The notes: generated by a model from the letters alone, not told the origin. A stretch of 64,000 nucleotides of DNA from Pseudomonadota bacterium (GCA_018242005.1 JAFECU010000275.1:1-64000), one strand, 5' to 3'; shown: positions 8,566 through 19,401, counted from the stretch's first letter. Program-made: numbers and translations.

Positions 8566-8700
8566 CCCCTGAGCGGCTGCGCCGCATCCCCCCGCTCTCG
8601 CATTGCTGCGCAATGCGGGCAGGGGGACGCAGCCGGCGCGGCGGGGCGGCCCTTGCGCGGCTGCCCGCGCTTTGGTTGCGCCAGTTTCATGCGTAGCGCC
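8566..8700 (+). repeat. GC-rich intergenic repeat, copy 1
   Basis: About 135 nt between two genes of the same ABC operon. It contains an imperfect palindrome (GCATTGC..GCAATGC), a block GGGGCGGCCCTTGC and the end CGCCAGTTTCATGCG. The same blocks in the same order occur on the minus strand at 49806-49945 (copy 2). No coding function is apparent. Confidence 0.6.
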
Positions 8701-8713
8701 CTGGAACATTGAT

Positions 8714-9691
8714 ATGTCCTTACTGGAAGTACAAAACCTCGTCGTCGAATTCCCCACGCGCCGCGGCACCTTGCGCGCGCTGGACGACGTGTCTTTCTCC
8801 ATCGCGCCGGGCGAGATCCTGGGCGTGGTGGGCGAGTCGGGCGCGGGCAAGTCGCTCACGGGCGCGTCCATCATCGGCCTGCTGGAGCCGCCGGGGCGCG
8901 TGGCCTCGGGCCAGATCAGCCTGGAGGGCCAGCGCATCGACAACCTGCCGCACGAGAAGATGCGCCACATCCGCGGGCGCAAGATCGGCGCCATCTTCCA
9001 GGATCCGCTGACCTCGCTCAACCCGCTCTACACCGTGGGCCAGCAGCTGGTGGAGACCATCCTCACCCACCTGCCCATGAGCGCGGCCCAGGCGCGCCAG
9101 CGGGCCGTGGATTTGCTCAAGGACACGGGCATTCCCGCGGCCGAGCAGCGCATAGACCATTACCCGCACCAGTTCTCGGGCGGCATGCGCCAGCGCGTGG
9201 TGATCGCCCTGGCGCTGGCGGCCGAGCCCCAGCTCATCGTGGCCGATGAGCCCACCACGGCGCTCGATGTGTCCATCCAGGCGCAGATCATTCAGCTGCT
9301 GAAAAACATCTGCAAGACGCGCGGCGCGGCCGTGATGCTGATCACGCACGACATGGGCGTGATTGCCGAGACCTGCGACCGCGTGGCCGTGATGTACGCG
9401 GGCCGCGTGGCCGAGATCGGCCCCGTGCACGAGGTCATCAACCAGCCCGCGCACCCGTACACGGTGGGCCTGATGGCCTCCATCCCCGACATGGAGCAGG
9501 ACCGCGAACGGCTGAACCAGATTGACGGCGCCATGCCACGCCTGAACGCGATTCCGAAGGGCTGCGCCTTTAACCCGCGCTGCCCAAAGGTCTTCGACCG
9601 CTGCCGCGCCGAGCGCCCCGACCTGATGCCCGCAGGCGCCACGCAGGCCGCCTGTTGGCTGCATGATGCAAAGAGTGAGGTGTCCGCATGA
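8714..9691 (+). CDS. peptide ABC transporter ATP-binding protein, DppD family
   Basis: A 325-residue ATPase of a peptide-type importer. It has Walker A GESGAGKS, a Q-loop ([10 protein letters not shown]), the signature FSGGMRQR, Walker [13 protein letters not shown] and the switch histidine in LITHDMG. The C-terminal extension [20 protein letters not shown] is the oligopeptide/dipeptide-transporter C-terminal domain, whose cysteines bind an Fe-S cluster in some members. The ATG at 8714 is chosen because [26 protein letters not shown] is the normal family start and the sequence before it is repeat DNA. The last four bases overlap the start of the next ATPase. Confidence 0.94.
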   Translation: MSLLEVQNLVVEFPTRRGTLRALDDVSFSIAPGEILGVVGESGAGKSLTGASIIGLLEPPGRVASGQISLEGQRIDNLPHEKMRHIRGRKIGAIFQDPLTSLNPLYTVGQQLVETILTHLPMSAAQARQRAVDLLKDTGIPAAEQRIDHYPHQFSGGMRQRVVIALALAAEPQLIVADEPTTALDVSIQAQIIQLLKNICKTRGAAVMLITHDMGVIAETCDRVAVMYAGRVAEIGPVHEVINQPAHPYTVGLMASIPDMEQDRERLNQIDGAMPRLNAIPKGCAFNPRCPKVFDRCRAERPDLMPAGATQAACWLHDAKSEVSA

Positions 9692-10701
9692 GCAGCACGA
9701 CCCAGCCACTGGTGCAGGCGCAGGACCTGGCCCGCACCTTCGACGTGTCCGCCCCCTGGCTCAACCGCGTGCTCGAGCGCAAGCCGCGCCAGCTGCTGCA
9801 CGCCGTCGATGGCGTGAGCTTCGAGATCGAGAAGGGCAAGACCCTGGCCCTGGTGGGCGAGTCGGGCTGCGGCAAGAGCACGGTGGCGCGCCTGCTGGTG
9901 GGCCTGTACCAGCCGACGCGCGGAGGCTTCACCTTCGACGGGCAGGACGCGCATGCGGCCTTCAAGGGGAGCAAGGCCAAGGACATGCGCCGGCGCATCC
10001 AGATGATCTTCCAGGACCCGTATGCCAGCCTGAACCCGCGCTGGCTGGTCCAGGACATCATCGCCGAGCCGCTGCGCGAGCACGGCCTGATGACCGACGC
10101 GGCTGCGCTCAAGACCCGCGTGGGCGAGCTGCTCACCTCGGTCGGCCTGTCGCCGCTGGACATGGCCAAGTACCCGCACCAGTTCTCGGGCGGGCAGCGC
10201 CAGCGCATCTCGATTGCGCGCGCGCTCGCCACCGAGCCCGAATTCCTGGTCTGCGACGAGCCCACCAGCGCGCTGGACGTGTCGGTGCAGGCCCAGGTGC
10301 TCAACATCATGAAAGACCTGCAGAAGAAGCAGGGCCTGACCTATCTGTTCATCAGCCACAACCTGGCCGTGGTGCGCCATGTGAGCGACCAGGTCGGCGT
10401 GATGTACCTGGGCCGCCTGGTGGAACTGGCCGACAAGCAGCAGCTCTTTGCTCGGCCGCGCCACCCCTACACGCGCATGCTGCTCGACGCCATCCCCAAG
10501 ATGCACGACACCGGCCGCGCGCGCACGCCCGTGCAGGGAGAGGTGCCCAATCCGCTCAACCCGCCGCCGGGCTGCGCCTTCAACCCGCGCTGCCCCTTTG
10601 CCAATGACCGCTGCCGCACCGAGCGCCCGCAGCTCAAGAGCCACGGCGGCACGCGCGTGGCCTGCCACGCGGTTGAGGAAGGGCGCATACCGCACGATTG
10701 A
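9688..10701 (+). CDS. peptide ABC transporter ATP-binding protein, DppF/OppF family
   Basis: A 337-residue ATPase that pairs with the DppD-type subunit to drive the transporter. Walker A is GESGCGKST, the Q-loop [11 protein letters not shown], signature FSGGQRQR, Walker [12 protein letters not shown] and the switch [11 protein letters not shown]. The N-terminal insertion ([24 protein letters not shown]) and the cysteine-containing C-terminal tail [16 protein letters not shown] are typical. It starts in an ATGA overlap with dppD, so the two are translationally coupled. It is the last gene of the operon; no extracellular binding protein gene is found on either side. Confidence 0.94.
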   Translation: MSSTTQPLVQAQDLARTFDVSAPWLNRVLERKPRQLLHAVDGVSFEIEKGKTLALVGESGCGKSTVARLLVGLYQPTRGGFTFDGQDAHAAFKGSKAKDMRRRIQMIFQDPYASLNPRWLVQDIIAEPLREHGLMTDAAALKTRVGELLTSVGLSPLDMAKYPHQFSGGQRQRISIARALATEPEFLVCDEPTSALDVSVQAQVLNIMKDLQKKQGLTYLFISHNLAVVRHVSDQVGVMYLGRLVELADKQQLFARPRHPYTRMLLDAIPKMHDTGRARTPVQGEVPNPLNPPPGCAFNPRCPFANDRCRTERPQLKSHGGTRVACHAVEEGRIPHD

Positions 10702-10758
10702 TGCCATGGGCGGCATACTGGCGTCTTTCGTGTGAAACAACGCAAAGGAGCAACGCGC

Positions 10759-11253
10759 ATGACCGCCTTCATCCTCACCAGCCCCGACATCGCCGCCGGC
10801 AGCACCATAGACCAGAGCTTCGAGTTCGACAGCTTTGGCTGCACGGGCAAGAACCAGTCGCCCGTGCTGCGCTGGAGCGGCGCGCCGCTGGGCACCAAGA
10901 GTTTTGCCGTGCATGTGTACGACCCCGATGCGCCCACGGGTTCGGGCTTCTGGCACTGGTACGTGATCGACCTGCCGCCCACCGCCAAAGAGCTGCCAGC
11001 CAACGCCGGCGCCCAGGGCGGGGCCAATCTGCCCCGGGGCGCACGCCAGATCCGCAACGACTACGGCAGCTATGCCTGGGGCGGCATGTGCCCGCCGCCG
11101 GGCGACAAGCCGCACCGCTACATCTTCACGGTGCACGCGCTGTCGGTGGAGCGCATCGACGTGCCCGACGACGCGCCCGCGGCGCTGACGGGCTTCATGG
11201 TCAACGCCAATACGCTGGCCAAGGTATCGTTTACGGCGACCTACGGGCGTTGA
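10759..11253 (+). CDS. YbhB/YbcL family Raf kinase inhibitor-like protein (PEBP fold)
   Basis: A 164-residue member of the phosphatidylethanolamine-binding protein fold; the bacterial members' true role is unknown. Conserved ligand-pocket motifs are present: KNQSPVLRWSGAP near residue 33, the DPDAPTGSGFWHWYVID core, and NDYGSYAWGGMCPPPGDKPHRYIFTVHAL. No signal peptide is seen, so it is probably cytoplasmic. The ATG at 10759 follows an AAAGGAG ribosome site 8 nt upstream. It has its own terminator and looks monocistronic, unrelated to the ABC operon before it. Confidence 0.9.
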   Translation: MTAFILTSPDIAAGSTIDQSFEFDSFGCTGKNQSPVLRWSGAPLGTKSFAVHVYDPDAPTGSGFWHWYVIDLPPTAKELPANAGAQGGANLPRGARQIRNDYGSYAWGGMCPPPGDKPHRYIFTVHALSVERIDVPDDAPAALTGFMVNANTLAKVSFTATYGR

Positions 11254-11287
11254 CCGCGGGCACAGCGGCGCAGCAGCCGCGCCCTGG

Positions 11288-11316
11288 ACCGCGTGCCGCA
11301 AGGTGCGCGGTTTTTT
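11288..11316 (+). terminator. rho-independent terminator after the PEBP gene
   Basis: A ten-pair stem ACCGCGTGCC / GGTGCGCGGT (two G-T wobbles) with a GCAA loop, followed by six Ts. Confidence 0.9.
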
Positions 11317-11396
11317 CTTGTGTCATTGCGTGGGTTCAAACCCTCTCAAGAGGACTGCCCATGCCTGAGCAGGCGACCGGTCCTGGCTCAAGTGGC

Positions 11397-11540
11397 GACT
11401 ACCGTTGATGCCGTCGCTGGGCTCGACCAGGCCATCACCCACTATGCCGAGCAGCACAACGCCAACCCCTGAGCCATTTGCCTGGGCCGCCACTGATGTT
11501 TGGGTCACGCTTGCCCGCGCCAAGGCCGCTCTGAGGCAAG
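11397..11540 (+). pseudogene. frameshifted C-terminal relic of an IS630-like transposase
   Basis: One frame reads VDAVAGLDQAITHYAEQHNANP and stops at a TGA (11470). The +1 frame continues PEPFAWAATDVWVTLARAKAAL. Joined, they give HNANPEPFAWAA..LARAKAAL, which resembles the end of IS630-family transposases (HNxxPKPFxWTxxAxxIxxxVxRA, recalled from the family). No start, no catalytic DDE residues and no terminal inverted repeats are visible. The rest of the gap 11317-11668 shows nothing I can identify. Confidence 0.5.
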
Positions 11541-11668
11541 AGCTTGTTGGCGTGCAAGACGGGCATGGGCGAAAGACTCTTGCCTCGCAGGCCAGTGTCA
11601 ATTGAAAAGCGCAAAAAGTCGGCGCACTACACTTGGTCATCGACTTGCAGCAGAAAACAGACCTATCC

Positions 11669-14600
11669 ATGAATATCCGCATCGCCGCAATCCCGGCCTT
11701 GTTGCGTGTGGCACGCCGTGTCTTGCTGGTGGCCTGCGGCGTGGCCGCTGTGCCGGCGCAGGCCCTCACCGTGACCAGCCTGTCTCCCCAGGGCGAGGTT
11801 GCGCGCGTGCGTCAGGTCGTCGCAAAGTTTGACGGTCCGGCCGTGCGCCTGGGCGACCCGCAGGCACCCGCGCCGTTCACCGTGGCCTGCAGCGATGCGG
11901 ATGCCTCCAAGGGGCAGGGGCGCTGGACGGGCGAGCGTGAATGGGTCTACGACTTTGCCCAGGACCTGCCACCCGGCGTGCGCTGCACGGTCAGCGCAAA
12001 ACCCGGGTTCAAATCGGCCTCCGGCCTCCAACTGACGGGCGTTGGCAGCTATCAATTCAATACCGGTGGCCCCTTTGTGCAGAGTGTGCGGCCCGGCACC
12101 TGGCAGGAAATCGACGAGGAGCAGTTCTTCGTGCTGCAGCTCAACGGCCCGGCCACCGCGGCCAGCCTGCTGCAGCACATGTGGTGCGTGGCCGAGGGCG
12201 TGGGCGAGCGTGTGCCGGTGCGCCTCGTCGAGGGCGCGCAGCGTGCCGATCTGCTCAAGTCGCAACACCTGGACAAGGCCGCGGCCAAGGAGCCGCTGCG
12301 CTATGCCACGCTGGCTTGCGCGCGCCGCCTGACCGCGGGCAGCCAGATGCAACTGGTCTATGGCCGGGGCGTGGCCACGCAGAGCGGCGTGGCGAATGCG
12401 GTGGAAAAGCGTTTCACATACAAGGTGCGCCAGCCCTTTACCGCCGAATTTGGCTGCGAGCGCGAGAACGCCCAGTCGGCCTGTCTGCCGGTGCGCCCCA
12501 TGCGGTTGACGTTCAATGCGCCTGTGGCGCGAAAGCTGGCGCAGGACATACGGCTGAAGGGCGGCGATCAGGCGCTTGCGCCGAAAGTCGAGGGCGAGGG
12601 AGACGGCGACGCGCTGGTCAATGGCGTGAGCTTTGCAGCGCCGTTTGCGCCGCAGACGCAGTTTCTGCTGGAGCTGCCCGCGGGCTTCAAGGACGCTGCC
12701 GGCCGCTCGCTGGTCAATGCGCAGAGCTTCCCGCTCAAGGTGGCGACCGGCGCCATGCCGCCGCTGGTCAAGTTTGCCGCCGCGCCCTTTGGCGTGGTGG
12801 AGCGCTTTGCCGAGGGGCCGGACGGCCCGGCGTTGCTGCCCGTCACGCTGCGCAAGGTGGAGGCTCGCCTCGATGTGCACGACCTGCAGCCCGGCAACAC
12901 GGCACAGGGCGGCAAACTCAGCACGCTGCGGCCGGAGGGCGACGCCGACATCATTGCCTGGCTGCGCAAGCTGCAGCGCTATGACGAGGCCACGGTGGAC
13001 CGCGCCCAGGCCCGCCGCGACGTGAAAGGCGCACTGCCGCCTGCGCTCGATGAACGTGATTCGGACCGGGTGCAGTCGCGCATGTTGTCGCTGCTGCAAG
13101 GCCAGCCCGGCGTGAAAAAGCTGGATTTGCCCGCGCCTGACAAGAACGATCCTCGCCCCTTCGAGGTCGTGGGCATCCCGCTGCCACCAGGGTTCTCGGT
13201 GGTGGAGATCGCCTCGCCCCTGCTCGGCCGGTCATTGATGGACGAGCGCCACGGCGCCTCGCGCACCATGTTCGTGCGCACAGGCGCGCTGGTGACCAAT
13301 CTGGGTGTGCACTTCAAGCTCGGGCGCGAGAACGCCGTGGCCTGGGTCACCACGCTGGACAAGGGCCGGTCCGTGGCCGGCGCGCGCGTGAGCGTGTCCA
13401 GCTGCGACGGCAAGGCACTGGCCACGGCCACCACGGGCGCCGACGGCGTGGCCCGCATCGAGGGCCTGGCCAGCGAGCCGCCTGCGTGCAGCGGCGAGGG
13501 CGAATGGCGCCGCGCCTACTTCGTGAGCGCGCGTGCCCAGGATGATCTGGCCTTCACCTGGAGCGACTGGCAGCGCGGCATAGAGCCCTGGCGCTTCAAC
13601 GTGCCCACCAGCAGCGCGCCGCGCCCCGACGAGGTGGCCCACACCATCTTTGACCGCACGCTGTTGCGCGCGGGTGAGACCCTGTCCATGAAGCACCTGC
13701 TGCGCACCGAGACCGGCCGCGGCTTTGGCCTGCCCGATGCGCGCCCCACCGAGCTCGTCATCACCCATGTGGGCAGCGGCCAGCAGTTCACCCAGGCCCT
13801 GGCCTGGCGCAAGACGGCCACGGGTGGGCTGTCGGCCGAGAGCCGCTTTGCCGTGCCGCCGGCGGCCAGGCTGGGCGAATACCAGGTGGCATTGCGTGGC
13901 GGCAACGGCGCGGATGGCGGTGATGGCGAGCGCCTGCTCGAATCGGGCAGCTTTCGCGTGGAGGAGTTCCGCCTGCCCGTGATGGAAGGGCGCATAGGCC
14001 CGGTGGGCAAGCAGCCCCTGGTGCACCCGCGCAGCGTGCCCGTCGATGTGCAGGTCAACTATGTTTCGGGCGGCGCCGCGTCGCGACTGCCGGTGCGTGT
14101 GTCGGCCATGGTGCGCGGCAAGCCGCTGGAGTTTGCCGACTTCGACGAATTCAGCTTCGCACCCCCGCGCAGGCGCGATGCGCCCGAGCGCAGCGATGAC
14201 GAGGAGGGCGCCGCCAGCCAGGATACCCGCGTGATCGCCGACAAGCTGCCGCTGACGCTGGACAAGAGCGGAGCGGGACGCCTCACCATCGACAAACTGC
14301 CCCAGGCCCAGCGCGCGCAGGAGCTGCTGCTCGAAGCCAGCTACGCCGACCCCAATGGCGAGCTGCAGACCCTGCGCAGCACCAGCACGCTGTGGCCCGC
14401 GGCCGTGGTGGCGGGCGTCAAGACCGAGGGCTGGGTGGCCAGCGGCTCGCGCGTGCGCCTGCAGGCTCTGGCCCTGTCGGAAGGCGGCAAGCCGCTGGCG
14501 GGTGTGCCGCTGGCCGTGCAGGCCATTGCGCGCAGCACCACCACGAGCAGAAAGCGCATGGTGGGCGGCTTCTACAGCTATGACAACCGTGTCGAGACCA

Positions 14601-17600
14601 AGGACCTGGGCACCGTGTGCACCGGCAGGAGCGACGCGCGCGGCCTGATGCTGTGCGATGCCAGGCTCGAGGAGCCGGGCGAGGTGGAGCTTGTGGTGAC
14701 CGCGCGCGACAAGGACGGCAACGAGGCCCAGGCCGCGTCCTCGGTCTGGGTCACGCGCCGCGGCGAGCTGTGGTTTGGCGGCGAGGACCATGACCGCATC
14801 GACCTGCTGCCCGAGAAGAAGCACTACGAGCCCGGTGAAACCGCGCGCCTGCAGCTGCGCATGCCGTTTCGCCAGGCCACGGCGCTGGTGAGCGTGGAGC
14901 GCGAGGGCGTGCTCAGCACGCGCGTGGTGCAGCTCAGCGGCCAGGACCCGACCGTGGAGGTCAAGATCGAAGAGGGCTGGGCGCCCAATGTCTACGTGAG
15001 CGCGCTGGTGCTGCGCGGGCGCCTGCACGAGGTGCCCTGGTACAGCTTCTTCACCTGGGGCTTCAAGGCCCCGCGCGAATGGTGAAGCGCCTTCTGGTAT
15101 GACGAGCGCGAATACCGCGCGCCCACGGCGATGGTGGACCTGTCCAAGCCCGCCTACCGCCTGGGCCTGGCGGAGCTGCGCGTGGGGCATGCGGCGCACC
15201 GGATCGCGGTGCAGGTGACGGCCGACAAGGACAGCTACCCCGTGCGCGGCAAGGCCCAGGTCACCATTGAGGCGCGTCTGCCCAACGGCAAGCCCGCCGC
15301 GGGCGCCGAGGTGGCGCTGGCCGCCGTGGACCAGGCGCTGCTCGAACTCATGCCCAACCGCAGCTGGGACCTGCTGGACGCCATGCTGCAGCGCCGCGCC
15401 TGGGGCGTGGCCACGGCCACGGCGCAGATGGAGATCATCGGCCGGCGCCACTATGGCAAGAAGGCCGTGCCCGCGGGCGGCGGCGGCGGGCGCGCGCCCA
15501 CGCGCGAGCTGCTCGACACGCTGCTCCTGTGGCAGCCGGCCATCAGGCTCGACGCCCAGGGCCAGGCGCGGGTGACGGTGCCGCTCAACGACGCGCTCAC
15601 CACCTTCAAGGTGGTGGCCGTGGCCGACGCGGGCCTGGGCCTGTTCGGCACCGGCAGCACCAGCATTCGCGCCACGCAGGACCTGCAGATCATCAGCGGC
15701 CTGCCGCCGCTGGTGCGGGAGGGCGACCAGTTCCGCGCCCAGGTCACGCTGCGCAATACCACGGCCCGGGCCATGCAGGTGGAGGTGGCGCCGCGTGCCA
15801 CGCTGCTTGAGCTCGACAGGCAGACCGTGGACATCCCCGCGGGCGAGGCGCGCGAGCTGGCCTGGAACGTCACCGCCCCGGCGCAGCTCGCGCAGACGCG
15901 CGCCCAGGCCATGCTGTGGGAGATAGAGGCGCGCGACCGCGTGAGCGGCGCGCGCGACGCGCTCAAGGCCAGCCAGCGCCTGATACCGGCCGTGCCGCTC
16001 ACGGTGCAGCAGGCCACGCTGGTGCAGGTCGATGGCCAGTACCGCGTGGACGTGGCGCCGCCCGCGGGCGCGCTGTCCGGGCGCGGTGGCCTCAGGCTTG
16101 CGCTGCAGCCCAGCCTGGCCGATGGCCTGCCGGGCGTGCGCGACTGGTGGGCGCGCTACCCCTACGCCTGTCTGGAGCAGCAGGCCAGCAAGGCCATAGG
16201 CATGAGCGATGCCAAGGCCTGGCAGACCATAGTCGCCAGGCTGCCCACCTACCTCGATGGCGACGGCCTGGCCTACTACTTCCCGCCGCAGGCCGGCAGC
16301 GCCGACCGCGGCAGCGACACGCTGACCGCCTACCTGCTGGCCGCGTCGCATGAGGCGGGGCGCCTGTCGCCCGAATTTGCCCTGCCGCCCGAGGCGCGCG
16401 AACCCCTGGAGCGCGGCCTCATCGCCTTCGTCGAAGGTCGCATAGAGCGCAGCTTCTGGAGTCCACGCAAGGATCTCGACATGCGCAAGCTCGCCGCCAT
16501 CGAGGCGCTGTCACGCTACGGCAAGGCCCAGGCGCGCTGGCTCACCAGCCTGACCATTGCACCCAACCAATGGCCCACGCATGCGGTGATCGACTGGCTG
16601 AACATCCTGCGGCGCATGCACGATGTGCCGCAGCGCGCCCAGCGCCTGCAGGAGGCCACGCAGATCCTGCGTGCGCGCCTGTCCTACCAGGGCAGCAGGC
16701 TCGTCTTCAGCACCGAGCAGGACGACGCCTGGTGGTGGCTCATGCAGGGCGGCGACGTGAATACGGCGCGCCTGATCCTGGCCGTGCTGGACGACCCCGC
16801 ATGGAAGGACGAGCTCGGGCGCCTGGCCGGCGGCTTCATCGCGCGCCAGCAGGGTGGCGCCTGGCATACCACCACCGCCAACCTGTGGGGCGCGCTGGCG
16901 CTCGCGCAGTTCAGCGCCCGGCTCGAGTCCACGCCCGTCGGCGGCAGCACACGCGCCAGCATGGGCGGTGAGACCGCCAGCGTGGACTGGGCCAGGGTCA
17001 CGCGTGCCCAGGCCGGCGACGCCACGGGCGTCGCCCACCAGGGCCGCTGGTTCGGTGCGCCGGATGCGCCCGGCATGCTGACCCACAACACCATGTTCCT
17101 GCCCTGGGCCGGCAGCCAGCAACTCAGCGTCACGCAGCAGGGGCCGGGCCGGCCCTGGCTCACGCTGCAGTCGGTGGCGGCCGTGCCGGTTGCGCAGCCG
17201 TTCAACGCCGGTTTCGCCATCAAGCGCACGGTGACGGCTGTTGAGCAGGCCAACAAGGAGTTGCCCGCCGGCAGCTATACGCGCGGCGACGTGCTGCGCG
17301 TGACGCTGGAGGTCACGGGCGCGGCCGACATGAGCTGGGTGGCGATCACCGATCCCGTGCCTGCGGGCGCCACCATCCTCGGCAGCGGCCTGGGGCGCGA
17401 TTCAGAGATCGCCACCCAGGGCGAAAAGCGCACGGGCAGCGGCTGGCCGGCGTTCGAGGAGCGCGGCTTCGAGTCCTTCCGCGGCTATTACGAATACCTG
17501 CCCAAGGGGACGGTGACCCTGCAGTACACGCTGCGCCTGAACAACGCGGGCGATTTCGCGCTGCCGCCAAGCCGCGTGGAGGCGCTGTACGCGCCCGAGA

Positions 17601-17647
17601 TGTTTGGCGTTGCGCCCAATGCGCGCGTGAAGGTGGTGCAACCCTAG
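11669..17647 (+). pseudogene. alpha-2-macroglobulin family protein, interrupted by an in-frame TGA
   Basis: A very long secreted or lipid-anchored protease trap: 1,992 codons if read through. An N-terminal signal segment (RVLLVACGVAAVPAQA) is followed by macroglobulin beta-domains and, in the second half, the thioester motif CLEQ at about codon 1501 in YPYACLEQQASK. Bacterial members are thought to trap foreign proteases in the periplasm. Codon 1139 (15083-15085) is TGA after GAATGG; the same frame continues SAFWYDEREYRAPTAMVDL without any shift, so the likely ancestral reading is Trp-Trp. The 1,138-residue first part lacks the thioester. An ATG at 15131 could start a second part, but it would have no signal peptide. 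The usual partner pbpC is not adjacent. A sequencing error is possible. Confidence 0.88.
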
Positions 17648-17710
17648 AGACAGCCGGGAGACGACAAACCCGGCATGATGTATCCACATGTCACTTTCCA
17701 CACCCACACC

Positions 17711-18799
17711 ATGAGCCTGGTCCAGCGCCTGCCCGAGGGGGCCCTCGACATCGTCGGAGACATACACGGCGAGATCGGGGCCCTGCAGCAGCTGCTTGCG
17801 CACCTGGGCTATGACGACGCGGGCCGGCACCCCGAGGGGCGGCGCCTGGTCTTCGTCGGCGACTTCTGCGACCGCGGCCCCGACAGCCCGGCGGTGCTGC
17901 GCCTCATCCTGCCCATGCTGGCCAGCGGCCGGGCCCTGGCCGTGCTCGGCAATCACGAGATCAACCTGCTGCGTGACGACCCCAAGGACGGATCGGGCTG
18001 GTACTTTGACAGCCGCATCGCGTCCGATGAAGCCAAATACGCGCCGTTTGCACGCATGGCCATGGACGAGGCGCCCGCCATGCTGGTGCAGCTGGGCCGG
18101 CTGCCCATCGCCCTGGAGCGCGATGACCTGCGCGTGGTCCATGCCGCCTGGATGGCGCCTCAGATAGCCACCGCGCGCGGCCTGGCCGCTGGCAGCGCGC
18201 GCCGTGCCTATGACGACTACGAGGACCTTGCCACCCGCCAGGCCCGGGCCAGCAACGTGGCCGGCCGCATGCAGCAAGAGCGTGCGCAATGGCCGCAAAG
18301 CCTGGAGGACCACGGCCAGCGCCCGCCGTTCCTGCCGGCGCACAGCGAGCGTGAACTCGGCAAGTCCATGGCCAACCCGCTCAAGGTGCTCACGGCCGGC
18401 GTGGAGCGCGAATGCCGCACCCCGTTCTATGCGGGTGGCAAATGGCGCTTCGTGCAGCGTGTGGCCTGGTGGAACGAATATGCAGACCCCCAGGCCGTCA
18501 TCGTCGGCCACTATTGGCGCCGCCTGTTGCCCGGCGACGCCCCGGCCCACGGGCCGCAGGCTGAAAACCTGTTCGGCCACACCGCGCCACTGGCCTGGCA
18601 CGGCCTGCGCGGGAATGTGTTCTGCGTGGACTATTCGGTAGGCGGGCGCTGGCTGGCGCGCCGGCAGGACGAGGACCCGGACCGCCGCTTCAAGCTGGCC
18701 GCCATGCGCTGGCCCGAGCGCGAGCTGGTGTTTGACGACGGCGCTCGGCTGGCATCGCAAGGCTTTGGCGTTCCGGCGCACGGGCAGGCGCTGGCCTGA
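17711..18799 (+). CDS. metallophosphoesterase (calcineurin-like, diadenosine tetraphosphatase type)
   Basis: A 362-residue calcineurin-fold phosphoesterase with the dimetal motifs GDIHGE, GDFCDRGPDSP and GNHE in the first 90 residues, resembling PPP-type phosphatases and ApaH relatives. Further histidines that could complete the site are in VVHAAW and VGHYW. The substrate is unknown. The start at 17711 puts the conserved LPEGALDIVGDIHGE directly after the N-terminus; an in-frame ATG at 17675 would add 12 unconserved residues. Neither has a convincing Shine-Dalgarno. It lies 60 nt after the alpha-2-macroglobulin gene and converges on the universal stress protein gene; an inverted repeat CTGGCCT..AGGCCAG at 18808-18831 lies between them. 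Confidence 0.85.
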   Translation: MSLVQRLPEGALDIVGDIHGEIGALQQLLAHLGYDDAGRHPEGRRLVFVGDFCDRGPDSPAVLRLILPMLASGRALAVLGNHEINLLRDDPKDGSGWYFDSRIASDEAKYAPFARMAMDEAPAMLVQLGRLPIALERDDLRVVHAAWMAPQIATARGLAAGSARRAYDDYEDLATRQARASNVAGRMQQERAQWPQSLEDHGQRPPFLPAHSERELGKSMANPLKVLTAGVERECRTPFYAGGKWRFVQRVAWWNEYADPQAVIVGHYWRRLLPGDAPAHGPQAENLFGHTAPLAWHGLRGNVFCVDYSVGGRWLARRQDEDPDRRFKLAAMRWPERELVFDDGARLASQGFGVPAHGQALA

Positions 18800-18881
18800 T
18801 GTCGCTGGCCTGGCTTGATCAGGCCAGCGTCACCGTTGACGACTGAGGCGAAGGGCGTCAGGCCGGAAGCCATTTTGGCGC

Positions 18882-19325
18882 TTAGCGCAGAACCAGCACC
18901 GGAATATGCGAATGCGTCAGCACATGCTGCGTTTCGCTGCCCAGCAGCAGGCGCTTGAGGCCCTTGCGGCCATGCGAGGCCATGACGATCAGATCGCAGT
19001 TGTGCTTTTTGGCGGCTGCAATCACTGCCTCTGCGATCAGATCCGACTTGACCACCACGGCCTTGACGCTCACACCCTCATCGGTGCCGCGTTCCTTGAC
19101 CTTGTTGACCAGTTCCTGGGCCGCTTCGCTCCACTGCTTCTCGATGCGTTTGATCTCCACCGGGTCGGCAGGCAGGCCGCCGTCGAAGTAGCTGCGTGGA
19201 TAACGGGGTACGACCTTGAGGGCAATGACCACCGCGCCCGTCAGACCCGCAAGAGTAAGACCGCTTTCGACGGCATGCTCCGATAGTGGCGAACCGTCGG
19301 TAGCGATCAGGATGCGTTTGTACAT
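18882..19325 (-). CDS. universal stress protein, UspA family
   Basis: A 147-residue single-domain Usp. It starts MYKRILIATDGSPLSEHAV, the standard first strand and nucleotide-contacting Asp, and carries the ATP-binding motif as VMASHGRKGLKRLLLGSETQHVLTHS, i.e. G-x2-G-x9-G(S/T). It is therefore likely an ATP-binding, cytoplasmic Usp. It is divergent from ccoI and shares with it an intergenic region holding an FNR-like box; a TATGCT -10 element on its strand (19366-19361) sits at the spacing expected for FNR activation. This fits the known anaerobic induction of many Usp proteins. Confidence 0.93.
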   Translation of the reverse strand: MYKRILIATDGSPLSEHAVESGLTLAGLTGAVVIALKVVPRYPRSYFDGGLPADPVEIKRIEKQWSEAAQELVNKVKERGTDEGVSVKAVVVKSDLIAEAVIAAAKKHNCDLIVMASHGRKGLKRLLLGSETQHVLTHSHIPVLVLR

Positions 19326-19387
19326 AGGCTTTGCTCCTCATGGTTGGATGGTTTTGACCGAGCATAGGATAGCGCAAGGGTTTCGTC

Positions 19388-19401
19388 TTGATTCAGGTCA
19401 A
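19388..19401. promoter_or_regulatory. FNR/Anr-type box between uspA and ccoI
   Basis: TTGATTCAGGTCAA matches TTGAT-N4-ATCAA except for one base. For uspA a centre at -41.5 puts +1 near 19353, with TATGCT correctly placed as -10 and a 28-nt leader. In the other direction -41.5 puts +1 exactly on the A of the ccoI ATG (19436), which would make a leaderless mRNA; the -10 there (TAACCT) is weak. Confidence 0.75.

Noticed and set aside
15083-15085. TGA as selenocysteine or programmed read-through
   Set aside because: No SECIS-like stem is evident after it, no selenocysteine is known in this family, and the context gives Trp-Trp if one base is restored.
13232-16351. Minus-strand open frame of about 1,039 codons
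   Set aside because: It lies antisense to the alpha-2-macroglobulin gene. High GC removes stop codons from the opposite frame; the translation is Arg/His/Gly/Ala-rich without family motifs. The same holds for the long antisense frames at 45235-48261, 9292-11301 and 3885-5189.
15131-17647. Independent second gene after the TGA
   Set aside because: It continues the upstream frame exactly and starts in the middle of a conserved macroglobulin domain; no ribosome site or signal peptide precedes the ATG at 15131. It is a fragment, not a separate gene.
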